From Bradyrhizobium guangzhouense (GTDB taxonomy: Bacteria; Pseudomonadota; Alphaproteobacteria; Rhizobiales; Xanthobacteraceae): a DNA stretch of 64,000 nucleotides. How positions within the stretch are numbered: the first letter of the stretch is position 1; each line of letters starts with the position of its first letter. The position numbers and the translations under genes were made by a program. Where the stretch lies: the NCBI RefSeq assembly GCF_004114955.1, contig NZ_CP030053.1, positions 1,178,001-1,242,000 of the forward strand, given 5' to 3'. The notes under the pieces are model-generated. The model did no database searches and was not told where the DNA came from. It worked only from the letters and a program-made list of their open reading frames with translations. Positions 50,488 through 60,296 of this stretch are shown here, one piece after another.

Positions 50488-52491
50488 ATGTCAGTCTTCA
50501 ATTTGCGAATCGGCGGTCGGCTCTATGGTGGTTTCGCCATTCTGCTCGTGTTCTGCGCGGGTCTCGCCGGCTATGCCATCTCGCAACTCGGGGCAATCCA
50601 GGAGCAGGTTTCGTTGCTGGTATTGCAAACGGAGAACGCCCTTCATGCGACGGAGCTGGGGTCTGAACTCCATGCCAATCGCCGCGCCATCCTCCGCTAT
50701 GCATTCGACCACGACGAGGCATCGTTCGCCGAGTCGGAGAAGCGCTTGGCGAAGGCCAATGCCCTGACCGCAGGTTTGATCAAGACCACGAGGTCCGACG
50801 AGCGAAGGGCGTTTTACCAGGCCGTCGAAAAGGATCTTGCGGAATTGACGACCAAGCGCGCTGCACTCGGCGATGCCGTCAAGCAGATGATCGCGGGCCG
50901 CGATCAATTGTTTTCGGACGGAGACAAGATGGCTGCCGATGTCCAGAAGTTCGTCGATGCGGCGCAGGGCACGCCATTTTCGCATGATGCGAACAACCTT
51001 GAATCTAAAGTCCTGCTGGTTCGGGTGGCGAACTGGCGAACGTTGGCCACTCACGAAGCCAAGGGGCTCGACACTTTCAAGGCCAACGTCGTGAAGACGC
51101 AACAGCAGATCGCGGAGCTCGAAGCGGTGGCATTGCCGGCGAATCTGGCATCCTTGCTTTCAGTGGTGAAGTCGGGAGTTACGAAATACGCGGATGCTTT
51201 CAATCGCACTGCGCCGAACATGCTGCTCTCCGATGAGCTCTACTACAAGGGCATCACTCCGCCCACGGTTCATGCGATCGGCGAAATCGAGAAGGTGAAG
51301 AGCTCGATCGGAGAGGCGGTCAAGGCGACGAATGCCAACACCGAGGGCCGGGTCACCACGACCATTACCACGCAGAAATTCGTGGCCGCCGCAGCCTTGG
51401 TGCTCGGTCTGTTGATCGCTTTTCTGATCGCACGCGGCATCGTCCGTCCGCTGTCGGGTCTCACCGCCAGCATGAAGGAGCTTGCCGGCGGCAATTTCGG
51501 CGTGGTTTTGCCGGGCCTCGAACGGAGCGACGAGGTTGGCGATATGGCGCAGGCGGTCGAAACCTTCAAAGTCAAGGCCGAGGAGAAGGCGCGCGAGGAA
51601 GCGGAGCAGAAAATCCGGCAAGACGAGGTGCTCGCGCGCCAGCGCAAGGCCGAGATGGCGAGGATGGCCGACGACTTCGAAGGCGCGGTGGGACGCATCG
51701 TCGAGACCGTATCGTCGGCGTCACGTGAACTCGAAGCCTCCGCGGGGACGTTGACGTCCACCGCGTCGCGTTCGCAGCAATTGTCCACGACCGTCGCTGC
51801 CGCCTCGGAGGAAGCTTCTGCCAACGTGCAGTCTGTGGCATCGGCGACCGAGGAATTGTCGTCCTCGGTCAACGAGATCAGCCGCCAGGTCCAGGAATCC
51901 GCGCGGATCGCGAGCGAGGCCGTCGGCCAGGCGCGCGGGACGACGGAGCGGGTCAGCGAGTTGTCGAGGGCGGCAAATCGCATCGGAGACGTGGTCGAGC
52001 TCATCAACACGATCGCAGGGCAGACCAATCTGCTGGCGCTCAATGCCACGATCGAGGCGGCCCGCGCGGGCGAAGCCGGTCGCGGCTTCGCGGTCGTCGC
52101 ATCGGAAGTGAAGGCGCTTGCCGAGCAGACCGCGAAAGCGACCGGCGAGATCGGCCAGCAGATTTCCGGTATCCAGTCCGCGACGCAGGAATCGGTCGGC
52201 GCGATCAAGGAGATCTCCGGGACGATCGAACGGCTGTCGGAGATATCGTCGACGATTGCCGCGGCGGTCGAGGAGCAGGGTGCGGCCACCGGCGAAATCT
52301 CGCGCAACGTCCAGCAGGCGGCGCACGGCACCCAGCAGGTGTCGTCCAACATCGCCGAGGTGCAGCAGGGAGCCGCCGAAACCGGTTCGGCGTCCTCTCA
52401 GGTGCTTTCGGCTGCGCAAACACTGTCGTCCGACGCGGCGCGGCTCAAGTCGGAACTGTCGAACTTCCTCGGCAGCATCCGAGCAGCCTGA
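50488..52491 (+). CDS. Methyl-accepting chemotaxis protein
   Basis: A 667-residue chemoreceptor. TM1 is near residues 10-32, a helical periplasmic sensor follows to about 295, TM2 is about 297-318 ([19 protein letters not shown]), then HAMP (about 320-370) and the cytoplasmic signalling domain with the hairpin tip [20 protein letters not shown]. The ATG at 50488 follows GAGGAAAGG. The helical sensor resembles HBM-type or four-helix bundle domains. No che genes are adjacent. Confidence 0.9.
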   Translation: MSVFNLRIGGRLYGGFAILLVFCAGLAGYAISQLGAIQEQVSLLVLQTENALHATELGSELHANRRAILRYAFDHDEASFAESEKRLAKANALTAGLIKTTRSDERRAFYQAVEKDLAELTTKRAALGDAVKQMIAGRDQLFSDGDKMAADVQKFVDAAQGTPFSHDANNLESKVLLVRVANWRTLATHEAKGLDTFKANVVKTQQQIAELEAVALPANLASLLSVVKSGVTKYADAFNRTAPNMLLSDELYYKGITPPTVHAIGEIEKVKSSIGEAVKATNANTEGRVTTTITTQKFVAAAALVLGLLIAFLIARGIVRPLSGLTASMKELAGGNFGVVLPGLERSDEVGDMAQAVETFKVKAEEKAREEAEQKIRQDEVLARQRKAEMARMADDFEGAVGRIVETVSSASRELEASAGTLTSTASRSQQLSTTVAAASEEASANVQSVASATEELSSSVNEISRQVQESARIASEAVGQARGTTERVSELSRAANRIGDVVELINTIAGQTNLLALNATIEAARAGEAGRGFAVVASEVKALAEQTAKATGEIGQQISGIQSATQESVGAIKEISGTIERLSEISSTIAAAVEEQGAATGEISRNVQQAAHGTQQVSSNIAEVQQGAAETGSASSQVLSAAQTLSSDAARLKSELSNFLGSIRAA

Positions 52492-52571
52492 CGATGGGGC
52501 GCGGCTTCGCAGTCGTAGCCGCGCCCTTCCATTCGTTGCAAGTGTCAACGCTGCCACGTGAAAATGTGAAC

Positions 52572-52811
52572 ATGATTGAAGCGATAGCTCGCTTACGAGG
52601 AATTGCGGAGCGTGCGTACGCCGGTTCTCTTAGAGTAGAGAGTGATCCTCTGCGCCGGGCTCGACTTCGCGACGTAGCAGCAAAGTGGCATTGGTTGGCC
52701 GGGCAAGCAGCAAAGCTTTGCTCCGAGCAGAAAGAAATTTCCGCCTGTGCACACTGCGTGGAGGATTGCGGAGAACGGCCACCTGCTCGGTTGAGCTATG
52801 GGGAACGTTGA
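52572..52811 (+). CDS. Small hypothetical protein
   Basis: A 79-residue protein with no signal or membrane segment. The N-terminal half is helical (MIEAIARLRGIAERAYAGSL and RRARLRDVAAKWHWLAGQAA), and three cysteines lie near the end (LCSEQKEISACAHCVEDC). It lies 80 bases after the chemoreceptor gene on the same strand. The coding call rests on length, an ATG and a protein-like composition only. Confidence 0.45.
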   Translation: MIEAIARLRGIAERAYAGSLRVESDPLRRARLRDVAAKWHWLAGQAAKLCSEQKEISACAHCVEDCGERPPARLSYGER

Positions 52812-52905
52812 CCGGGGCTCGCCTCCAGCCGATGATCAACAGGACCGCAGCCGTTTCAGGCCGCTTAGTGAAAATATGGAACGCGACGCATTTTCGACGC
52901 CGCCC

Positions 52906-53748
52906 CTACAGCCGCTTGATCGCAACCACCTCGCTGCCGGCCGCCTCGATCCGCGCAATGGCCGGCGCGATCGGCTCGATCGCCGTTGCCATGTGATACG
53001 CATTGGCGTGAACCATGGTGTTGCCGTCGCGCACGATCGCGACGTGGCCCTTCCAGAAGATCAGGTCGCCGCGCAGCAAATTTCTCCGCTCATGCGGCTC
53101 CAGCGTGCGGCCGAGGCCCGCCTGCTGCATGTCGCTGTCGCGCGGGCAGCCTGTGCCTGACGACGTCAGCGAGACCTGAACGAGACCGGAGCAATCGATG
53201 CCAAAACTGCTCTTGCCGCCCCAGAGATACGGCGTGCCGACGAAGCGCTCGGCGACCGCGACGAAATCGCCCTCGCGATGATCGAGCGGCGCAAGATGAG
53301 TCTTCGGCACGAACGTGCCTTCGCGCGTGACGGCGAACATGCCATCCTCGCGCGCGATCGTGAGCTGCGATCCCAGCACCAGAGCATCGGTCGGCGGCAG
53401 CTTGATCGATGGACCCGGGAAGGCGAGCGTCCGCAGCGCGGTCACCTTGTGGGTCGGTGCAGCCACGGGCTTCATCAGCGCGGCCTCAGGCAGCCAGCCG
53501 ACATAGCCGTCGCTGCCGAGCTGGCCCCAGGCCCAGCCCTCGCCGTTGCGATCGTAGACCGTGACGCGCTCGCCGCGCAGCGCTTCCGTCATCAGCATCG
53601 CGTTCGCCGAAGGCTGCTCGCGGACCGGCGCGATCGGTGCTGTCACCTCGAATTCCTCGCCGGTGACATAGCGATCGGCCTGCACCTGGCCTTCGAGATA
53701 TTTGGCGGCGAGATCGCTCCGCGCCGGTGTCAGCCTGATATCATGCAT
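52906..53748 (-). CDS. NlpC/P60-family cell-wall peptidase
   Basis: A 280-residue protein. An SH3-like region (about 35-95, with WAWGQLGSDGYVGWLPEAAL) precedes an NlpC/P60 domain with Cys186 (GIDCSGLV), His235 (GHVAIV) and His247 (VHANAY). No signal peptide is evident. It probably cuts a gamma-D-glutamyl-type bond of peptidoglycan fragments, perhaps in the cytoplasm for recycling. Its start overlaps the end of the M17 aminopeptidase gene by eight bases, so the two are translationally coupled. Confidence 0.9.
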   Translation of the reverse strand: MHDIRLTPARSDLAAKYLEGQVQADRYVTGEEFEVTAPIAPVREQPSANAMLMTEALRGERVTVYDRNGEGWAWGQLGSDGYVGWLPEAALMKPVAAPTHKVTALRTLAFPGPSIKLPPTDALVLGSQLTIAREDGMFAVTREGTFVPKTHLAPLDHREGDFVAVAERFVGTPYLWGGKSSFGIDCSGLVQVSLTSSGTGCPRDSDMQQAGLGRTLEPHERRNLLRGDLIFWKGHVAIVRDGNTMVHANAYHMATAIEPIAPAIARIEAAGSEVVAIKRL

Positions 53749-55114
53749 AGCGCTCGCTCAGCACCTTGTAGATGGCGCGGGCGGCCTGGCATTCGCCGCC
53801 CTCGGGCCGCGCGGGCTTCGCCGACGGCGTCCAGCCATAGATGTCCACGTGAAGCCAGCTCCCGGCCTGCTCGACGAAGCGCTGCAAGAACAGCGCGCAG
53901 GTGATCGAGCCGGCAAAGCCGCCTGATGGCGCGTTGGTGATGGTGGCGGTCTTGGAGTCCAGCCACGCATCGTAAGGCGGCCACAGCGGCATGCGCCACA
54001 AGGGATCGTTCTCCTGCACCGCGCAGCGCGCGACGTCGGAGGCAAGCGTCTCATCATTGGTGTAAAAGGGCGGTAAATCTGGCCCCAGCGCGACCCGCGC
54101 GGCGCCCGTCAGCGTGCCCAAATCGATCAGCAACTCGGGCTTCTCCTCGTCGGCCAGCGCCAGTGCGTCGGCGAGCACCAGCCGTCCTTCCGCGTCGGTA
54201 TTGCCGATCTCGACCGTGATGCCCTTGCGCGAGGTAAAAATGTCGAGCGGGCGGAAGGCGTTTCCGGCGACCGCATTTTCCACGGCAGGGATCAGCACGC
54301 GCAAGCGCACCTTCAGCTTGGCATCCATCACCATGCGCGCCAGCGCCAGCACATTGGCGGCGCCGCCCATGTCCTTCTTCATGATCAGCATGCCGCTCGA
54401 CGGTTTCAAATCGAGCCCGCCGGTATCGAAGCAGACGCCCTTGCCGACCAGCGTCACCTTGGGATGATCGAGATTCCCCCAGCCGATATCGATCAGCCGC
54501 GGCGCGCGGCTGGAGGCCATGCCGACCGCATGGATCAGCGGGAAGTTCTTTTCCAGCTCCTCGCCGATGGTGCAGGCGTAGCTGGCGCCGTATTCGGCCG
54601 CGAGCGCTTGCGCGGCCGCGGCCAGCTCCTCCGGCCCCATGTCGTTGGACGGCGTGTTGATGAGGTCGCGCGCCAGCATCGCGGCATCAGCCATGCGGCT
54701 GATCTCGGCGGCGTCGACGCCATCGGGCGGCACCAGCCGGACGTCGGGCCGGTCGGCCTTGCGGTAGCGGGCGAAGCGATAGCACCCCAGCGCGAAGGCG
54801 AGTGCCGCCAGTCGTGCATCGTGCGGTGCATTGGCAAAGCGATAGGTGCCCGCCGGCAGCAGGCCGGGCAGGGCGCCGGGCCGGAACGGATCGCGCGACT
54901 TCGCGCCGTCATCCTCAAGGCCGAACAGCACCTGCGCGATCGCGCCGTCGGGGGCGGGCAGCGCCAGATAGCCGCCTGGCTTGGCCGCGAAGGCGCTCGC
55001 GATGGCGAACTGGCGCTGCGCCGGCGGCAGCGTCTCGCGCACGGCCTCCCAGCTCGACTTGGTGACGAAAATGATCGGGGTGGCAGTCGAGGATGTCTCG
55101 AAGACGGAAGGCAT
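53741..55114 (-). CDS. Leucyl aminopeptidase family (M17) protein
   Basis: A 457-residue metallopeptidase. The M17 signature NTDAEGRL is present, as are the metal-ligand segments GKGVCFDTGGLDLKP and MKKDMGG. Family length is normal. It is upstream of and overlaps the NlpC/P60 gene, and both products could degrade small peptides from peptidoglycan turnover. That shared role is inference; a general aminopeptidase is the alternative. Confidence 0.92.
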   Translation of the reverse strand: MPSVFETSSTATPIIFVTKSSWEAVRETLPPAQRQFAIASAFAAKPGGYLALPAPDGAIAQVLFGLEDDGAKSRDPFRPGALPGLLPAGTYRFANAPHDARLAALAFALGCYRFARYRKADRPDVRLVPPDGVDAAEISRMADAAMLARDLINTPSNDMGPEELAAAAQALAAEYGASYACTIGEELEKNFPLIHAVGMASSRAPRLIDIGWGNLDHPKVTLVGKGVCFDTGGLDLKPSSGMLIMKKDMGGAANVLALARMVMDAKLKVRLRVLIPAVENAVAGNAFRPLDIFTSRKGITVEIGNTDAEGRLVLADALALADEEKPELLIDLGTLTGAARVALGPDLPPFYTNDETLASDVARCAVQENDPLWRMPLWPPYDAWLDSKTATITNAPSGGFAGSITCALFLQRFVEQAGSWLHVDIYGWTPSAKPARPEGGECQAARAIYKVLSERYA

Positions 55115-55315
55115 TGGCAGGCTCGGAGGTCATTCGGATGGGAAGCAGACTTCGCAGAGTTTTGGCACCTCCGCAATCGGCTTTGCGGTCACCGGTCAGC
55201 GAGCCGCTACTCGCACGGAAAGTCCCGTGCTAGGTTCCGGCAGTGGTCGCCAAGCAGGTTATCGTGCGCAGAGAACGCGCGTGACCGGCGACAATGCGTG
55301 CCGGGAGGAATTGCG

Positions 55316-55519
55316 ATGGAATTTGTGTGGAGCGGGGTCACATTCATCGGCCAGACCATCGAGGCCGTCCTTGGCTATGTCGAGCATCACCATTGGGTCT
55401 TCGCGTTCCTCGCCGGCGGCTACGTCTTCTATCTCCACGATCGTTCCGTCCACGCGCGGTTCGACGCGATCGACAAGCGCATCGATGAAATCCGCAAGCG
55501 TCTCGCCATCGAATATTGA
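55316..55519 (+). CDS. Small membrane protein with a C-terminal helix
   Basis: A 67-residue protein: one hydrophobic helix (about 27-42, VFAFLAGGYVFYLH) followed by a charged, probably helical tail (RFDAIDKRIDEIRKRLAIEY). The ATG follows GGGAGG, a strong ribosome site, which is the main reason to call it a gene. No family was recognised. It is divergent from the aminopeptidase gene 200 bases away. Confidence 0.6.
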   Translation: MEFVWSGVTFIGQTIEAVLGYVEHHHWVFAFLAGGYVFYLHDRSVHARFDAIDKRIDEIRKRLAIEY

Positions 55520-55789
55520 TCGGGCCTCTCGAAACAATCCCCGGCTCGCGCTCGTATCTCGGTCGAGGACTGCCGTTCATGCCTGCGCCGCCGCGGGGCT
55601 TTACTAGCGTTTCGGTTGTGGCATTATGAGCGAATATTTTTCAAGTTGTGTGATGCGCCTGTGCACGTACCGAGCGCAACAGCGCCGTTGAAGTTCTGAC
55701 GATACTGACCCGGATTGTGACCTGAGCTCTTCGTCGTAGGCATTTGTTCAATCGTTTGGGCGACGCAGCATCGCATCGAGCGGCGCGGA

Positions 55790-57298
55790 ATGGATAGATC
55801 GTTCGTCATTGCGCAGATCTCCGACCTGCATCTGGACGGGTCAGGCCGGCTGCTTGCGACAATCGAGGCGCTCACCGCCGCCCTGCGCGAGCGAATGGCG
55901 GGCTTTGCGGATGTGCCCGATCGAGTCCTGCTGATCACGGGCGACATCGTGGATGATCCGACGCCGCGTTCCCTGGAGGAAGCGGTCGCGGTCATCGCCT
56001 CGTTCCGGCAGACCGGCCTGTTCACCGACATCCAGGCCGTTGCCGGCAATCATGACGCCAAGCGTCCGAGTAAGCCGGGCGGCCGGCACGATGCCTACGA
56101 CTATCTGCATCTGCCGCGGACCTCGAAGACCATCTATTACCGTCAGGCCGGCCTCGACCTGATGCTGCTCGATTCCAACAGCGCAAGCCTGACGTCGCTT
56201 GCGAGCGGCCATGTCGACGAGCAGGCCTATCATGCGATGGTCGCACGGTCTGCCCGGCTCAGTGTCGAGCTCGCAGGCAGCATCGGTTCAGCCGGGCGGG
56301 CGGATTATTCCGAACCGGCGGAGAACCTGGTGCGTGTGCTGGCGCTGCATCATCATCCGCTGCCGCAGGCGACCGGCGAGGGCAAGCGGTTCCTCGGCGC
56401 CGCTGACGAGCCGCTGATGTATCTCGCTGCGCCCGCCACCTTTCTCGAAGCGGCAACGTCCCTCAATGTCACCATGGTCCTGCACGGGCACCGGCATGTC
56501 GAGGGGCTCACGCGCTATTCGATTCCGGATCCACGTGCGACGCGAGGCGGCCTCGAGGATTTCTGGCGCACGATCTACGTGCTGTCCTGTCCGTCCTCAA
56601 CCGGGCAGGGAGGCGACGATGCCGGCTTCAACATCATCCATTTCGGCCCGGCCCCCGCGACGGGCCGGCCCGACTACCGGATCTCGATCGCCCGCTATTC
56701 GCGGCCGCGCAATGATGGCGCGTTCAGCCCGCTCGATTCGAACATGCCTGGCGGCCGCATCAGCCTTCCGGTCGGGCGGGATCTGTCGCGTGATCCCGCC
56801 ATCCAGTCGGCGATCGAGATTGCCTCATGCGCGTCGCTGGATTGGGATCAGGTTCTGCTGCTCGCAAACCGATTGCTGTCGCGCCCGGCCTTCTACGATG
56901 ATGGAGGCGAGAGCTGGGCGGATCGTCTCTACACCTACCTCGTGACGTCCCATGCCCTCGCCGATCTCGATCGCAAGCTCGAAAGGTCCGTACAGAAGCG
57001 TCACCTCGCAGCGCTGGCGGAAACGAGGACATTGCTTCGCGAGTTGATCGGATTATCCGCCGAGATGCTCGACATCGACCACGCCACGCTCGACGAGCTC
57101 CGTGCCGTCAGGCTGATCAATCGTGACGACCTCAAGCGCCGCTGGCCGGCGCTGCCGCGCGAGGATGTCGACGCCGAGGGGAAGGCGCGGCGGCGGCTGC
57201 AATTGCTGCGGAACCTGAATGATCAGGTGAAGCAGCTCGGTCTCGACCTGGGCCTCGGCGGCGAGGCGCCGCCGCAGGGTGGCATGGTCCGGCGTTAA
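55790..57298 (+). CDS. Metallophosphoesterase with an unrecognised C-terminal extension
   Basis: A 502-residue protein. The calcineurin-like domain (about 1-290) has all motifs: SDLH (Asp12, His14), GDIVDD (Asp52), GNHD (Asn87, His88), LALHHHPL and GHRH. The remaining 200 residues are mostly helical and charged, with a stretch DHATLDELRAVRLINRDDLK, and match no family I know. No signal peptide. The substrate may be a cyclic nucleotide or a phosphodiester. It stands alone on the plus strand ahead of tadD. Confidence 0.8.
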   Translation: MDRSFVIAQISDLHLDGSGRLLATIEALTAALRERMAGFADVPDRVLLITGDIVDDPTPRSLEEAVAVIASFRQTGLFTDIQAVAGNHDAKRPSKPGGRHDAYDYLHLPRTSKTIYYRQAGLDLMLLDSNSASLTSLASGHVDEQAYHAMVARSARLSVELAGSIGSAGRADYSEPAENLVRVLALHHHPLPQATGEGKRFLGAADEPLMYLAAPATFLEAATSLNVTMVLHGHRHVEGLTRYSIPDPRATRGGLEDFWRTIYVLSCPSSTGQGGDDAGFNIIHFGPAPATGRPDYRISIARYSRPRNDGAFSPLDSNMPGGRISLPVGRDLSRDPAIQSAIEIASCASLDWDQVLLLANRLLSRPAFYDDGGESWADRLYTYLVTSHALADLDRKLERSVQKRHLAALAETRTLLRELIGLSAEMLDIDHATLDELRAVRLINRDDLKRRWPALPREDVDAEGKARRRLQLLRNLNDQVKQLGLDLGLGGEAPPQGGMVRR

Positions 57299-57369
57299 CC
57301 GGCCATTAGGGTTAACAGTCTATTGCTGGCGCGTTCGGCTCGATCAATCCGCTCGAGAGTCAAAGCGTC

Positions 57370-58185
57370 ATGCGTCAACGGTTCCGTCCTGTCCGGCTTC
57401 TTGCGTCCGCCTCGTTGATCGCGCTGGTGGCCGCGGGCCTCGGCGGCTGCACGGCAATGTCCAAGCTTTCCGACGTCACCGGCTCGATCGGGCCGAAGGC
57501 GGAAGCCGCTGCCCCGGCCGATCCGGCGCGCGCCATCGAGGTCTATGGCGAGCGCTATCGTGCCAACCCGAAAGATGCCGACGCGGCGCTAGCCTATGGC
57601 CAGGCGCTGCGCGCCAACGGGCAGAACGCCCAGGCGGCTGCCGTGCTCGAACAGGCGACGATCGCCAATCCCGGCAACAAGGCGCTGCTGGCCCAATACG
57701 GTCGCGCGCTCTCCGACGTCGGCAATTTCCAGCAGGCCTTCGACGTGCTGTCGAAGGCGCATTCGCCCGACAATCCGGACTGGCGCCTGCTCTCGGTGCA
57801 GGGCACCTGCCTCGACCAGATGGGCCGCCACGACGAGGCGCGCGGCTATTACGCGAGCGCGCTCAAGATCGCACCTGGTGATCCCGGCGTGCTCTCCAAT
57901 CTCGGCCTGTCCTACATGCTGTCGCGGGACCTGCCCAAGGCGGAAGAGGCGCTGCGGCAGGCTTATGCGTCGCCGCGGGCGAGCTCGCGGGTGCGGCAGA
58001 ATCTCGGCCTGGTGGTCGGTCTGCAGGGCCGCTTCGCGGAGGCCGAGACCATCGTGAAGGCGGACCTGCCGCCCGACGAGGCCGCGGCCAATGTCGCCTA
58101 TCTGAAGGACATGCTGAGCCGCAACGGCGGTCCGCGCAGCGCGCCGAAGCGAACGCCGGTCGCCTCCCTGAGCCAGTCCGGCTGA
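57370..58185 (+). CDS. tadD: TadD-like TPR lipoprotein
   Basis: A 271-residue lipoprotein. A signal peptide ends in the lipobox LGGC, then TPR repeats from about residue 53 (ARAIEVYGERYRANPKDADA) to about 220. In Tad pilus clusters TadD is an outer-membrane assembly factor for the secretin. It lies on the plus strand and faces tadC; the rest of the cluster is leftward, as in other alphaproteobacteria. Confidence 0.85.
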   Translation: MRQRFRPVRLLASASLIALVAAGLGGCTAMSKLSDVTGSIGPKAEAAAPADPARAIEVYGERYRANPKDADAALAYGQALRANGQNAQAAAVLEQATIANPGNKALLAQYGRALSDVGNFQQAFDVLSKAHSPDNPDWRLLSVQGTCLDQMGRHDEARGYYASALKIAPGDPGVLSNLGLSYMLSRDLPKAEEALRQAYASPRASSRVRQNLGLVVGLQGRFAEAETIVKADLPPDEAAANVAYLKDMLSRNGGPRSAPKRTPVASLSQSG

Positions 58186-58275
58186 TCCGCCGCCTTCTGG
58201 CGCCACGGCACGAATTTCGGCTGCCCGTTCAGGCGCTTTGCACGATCCACATCGGAGCGAGCCGGCAATGGCCGG

Positions 58276-58299
58276 CTACTGTGCATGGGGTTGTTTTCG
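58276..58299 (-). repeat. 24-nt element downstream of tadC, copy 2
   Basis: Identical to 27770-27793 over 24 bases. It lies about 20 bases past the tadC stop and next to a GCCGGC-AATG-GCCGGC hairpin. The position relative to a leftward stop is the same as in the first copy. Confidence 0.8.
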
Positions 58300-58318
58300 A
58301 GTTTTCGCCCGACTTGGG

Positions 58319-59293
58319 TCAGTGCAGCTCGGAGATCTTGATCCCGGTCGGTCCGAGAATGACGACGAACAGCACCGGCAGGAAGAACAGGATCATCGGC
58401 ACCGTCAGCTTCGGCGGCAGGGCCGCGGCCTTCTTCTCGGCCTCGTTCATGCGCATGTCGCGGTTTTCCTGCGCCATGACGCGCAAGGAGTGACCGAGCG
58501 GGGTGCCGTAGCGTTCCGCCTGCTGAAGCGCCAGACAGACCGACTTGACGCCTTCGAGCCCGGTGCGCTTCGCCAGGTTTTCATAAGCGACCTTGCGGTC
58601 CTGCAGATAGGACAGCTCGGCGGTGGTCAGGGTGAACTCCTCGGACAGCGCGATCGACTGGCCCACGATTTCGGTGGCGACCTTGCGGAACGCCATTTCC
58701 ACCGACATGCCGGATTCGATGCAGATCAGCAGCAGGTCGAGCGCATCGGGAAAGGCGCGCTTGATCGAGAGCTGGCGCTTGGAGATCGCATTCTTCAGGA
58801 ACAGCATCGGCGCCTGAAGGCCGAGATAGGCCGCGCCGACGCAGATGCCGATCTTGATCGGCATCGGGCGGTCCATATGGGCGATCAGGAAGACGTAGAC
58901 GACCGAGCCGATGAACAGCACGATCGGAGCGACCAGGCGGGCGAACAGGAACGTGACGTATGGCGCATGGCCGCGATAGCCGGCCATGATCAGCTTGTCG
59001 CGCGCCGCCTCCTGCGCCAGCCATTTGGTGAGATTGAAATCGTCGACCACCTTCGAGACGAGCTGCTTGGGCGTCTGGCGCAGCGAGACCTTCTCGTTCT
59101 TGTTGAGGCGTTCGCGCTCGCGCTGGCGGATGCGCTCGCGTTCGCTCGCCACCGCCTTCATGCGCTTGGCGAGGCCCTCGCCGGCGAACATCGGCATCAC
59201 CAGCGTGTAGACGGTGGCGCTGGCAGCGATGGCTGCCAGCAGCATGGTCATGAAGTGGGCGTCATGCAGTTTCGTAACGAGGAACTCGACCAT
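58319..59293 (-). CDS. tadC: Tad pilus inner-membrane platform protein TadC
   Basis: A 324-residue type II secretion F-domain protein. It has an N-terminal helix, a charged cytoplasmic region (RERIRQRERERLNKNEK), and the domain with FPDALDLLLICIESGMSVEM and QAERYGTPLGHSLRVMAQEN. A C-terminal helix ends the protein. It forms the inner-membrane platform with TadB. It starts nine bases after tadB. Confidence 0.92.
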   Translation of the reverse strand: MVEFLVTKLHDAHFMTMLLAAIAASATVYTLVMPMFAGEGLAKRMKAVASERERIRQRERERLNKNEKVSLRQTPKQLVSKVVDDFNLTKWLAQEAARDKLIMAGYRGHAPYVTFLFARLVAPIVLFIGSVVYVFLIAHMDRPMPIKIGICVGAAYLGLQAPMLFLKNAISKRQLSIKRAFPDALDLLLICIESGMSVEMAFRKVATEIVGQSIALSEEFTLTTAELSYLQDRKVAYENLAKRTGLEGVKSVCLALQQAERYGTPLGHSLRVMAQENRDMRMNEAEKKAAALPPKLTVPMILFFLPVLFVVILGPTGIKISELH

Positions 59294-59302
59294 GCGGCAC
59301 CG

Positions 59303-60280
59303 TTAGAAATCGAAGTTGATCATCTTCTTCATCACCATGATGCCGATCGACATCCAGACGACGCAGCCGACCAGCATGAGCTGGCCGGTGGGGTGGGTCC
59401 ACAGCAACGAGATGTAGCCGGGGGTCGTGAGATAGACGAGGAACATCACGATCGGCGGCAGCGAGCCGATGATGCCGGCCGAGGCCTTGGCTTCCATCGA
59501 CATCGCCTGGATCTTTTCCTTCATCTTCTTGCGGTCGCGCAGCACCTTGGAGAGGTTGCCCAGCGCTTCGGAGAGGTTGCCGCCCGACTTCTGCTGGATC
59601 GACACCACGATGCCGAAGAAATTGGCCTCCGGCAGCGGCATGCGCTCGTAGAGCCGCGAGCAGGCCTCGCCGAGCGGCATGCCGATCGCCTGCGTCTCGA
59701 TGATGGCCAGGAATTCGCTGCGCAGCGGCTCGGGCGCGTCGGCCGCGACGACCTTGATCGATTCGAACAGCGGCAGGCCGGCCTTGATGCCGCGGACGAT
59801 GACGTCGACGGCATCTGGAAGCGCTGCCAGGAACTTGTTCTCGCGACGCTTCTTCATGAAGCCCAGGGCCCAGCGCGGCAGGCCGAAGCCGCCGGCAAAG
59901 GCAAGACCGGCCGCGCCGAGCAGGCCGCCGCCGCCGAACAGCGCGCCGAAGAAAAAAACGCCCGCCACGATGGCGGACACGATCCAGAATTTCTGAGTCG
60001 TCCAGTCGAGCCCCGCCTGCGACAGGCGGATGTTGAGCGGGACGCTCTTCTCCTGCGTGCGCCTGGCCTCGAGATCCTTGAGCGAACTCTCGACCTGCTC
60101 GCGGCGCGAACGCTGGGTCTTCTCGGCCTGGCGGGCCGTTGGCGCTTCGGCGCGTGCGATCGAGGCGCGGCGGTTCTCGGCCTTCCGCTCGCCTGACAGC
60201 ATCGGATAGAGGAACACCCAGGCGATGCCGCCGACGGCGGCCGTGGCGAGGAACGCGAGGGCGAGGACCTGAATGTTCAT
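59303..60280 (-). CDS. tadB: Tad pilus inner-membrane platform protein TadB
   Basis: A 325-residue paralog of TadC with the same F-domain layout. It has an N-terminal helix (VLALAFLATAAVGGIAWVFL), then ALPDAVDVIVRGIKAGLPLF and ETQAIGMPLGEACSRLYERM, and two C-terminal helices. The ATG at 60280 gives the usual length. It lies 16 bases after cpaF. Confidence 0.92.
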   Translation of the reverse strand: MNIQVLALAFLATAAVGGIAWVFLYPMLSGERKAENRRASIARAEAPTARQAEKTQRSRREQVESSLKDLEARRTQEKSVPLNIRLSQAGLDWTTQKFWIVSAIVAGVFFFGALFGGGGLLGAAGLAFAGGFGLPRWALGFMKKRRENKFLAALPDAVDVIVRGIKAGLPLFESIKVVAADAPEPLRSEFLAIIETQAIGMPLGEACSRLYERMPLPEANFFGIVVSIQQKSGGNLSEALGNLSKVLRDRKKMKEKIQAMSMEAKASAGIIGSLPPIVMFLVYLTTPGYISLLWTHPTGQLMLVGCVVWMSIGIMVMKKMINFDF

Positions 60281-60296
60281 GGCTGCGCCGGCCTGC

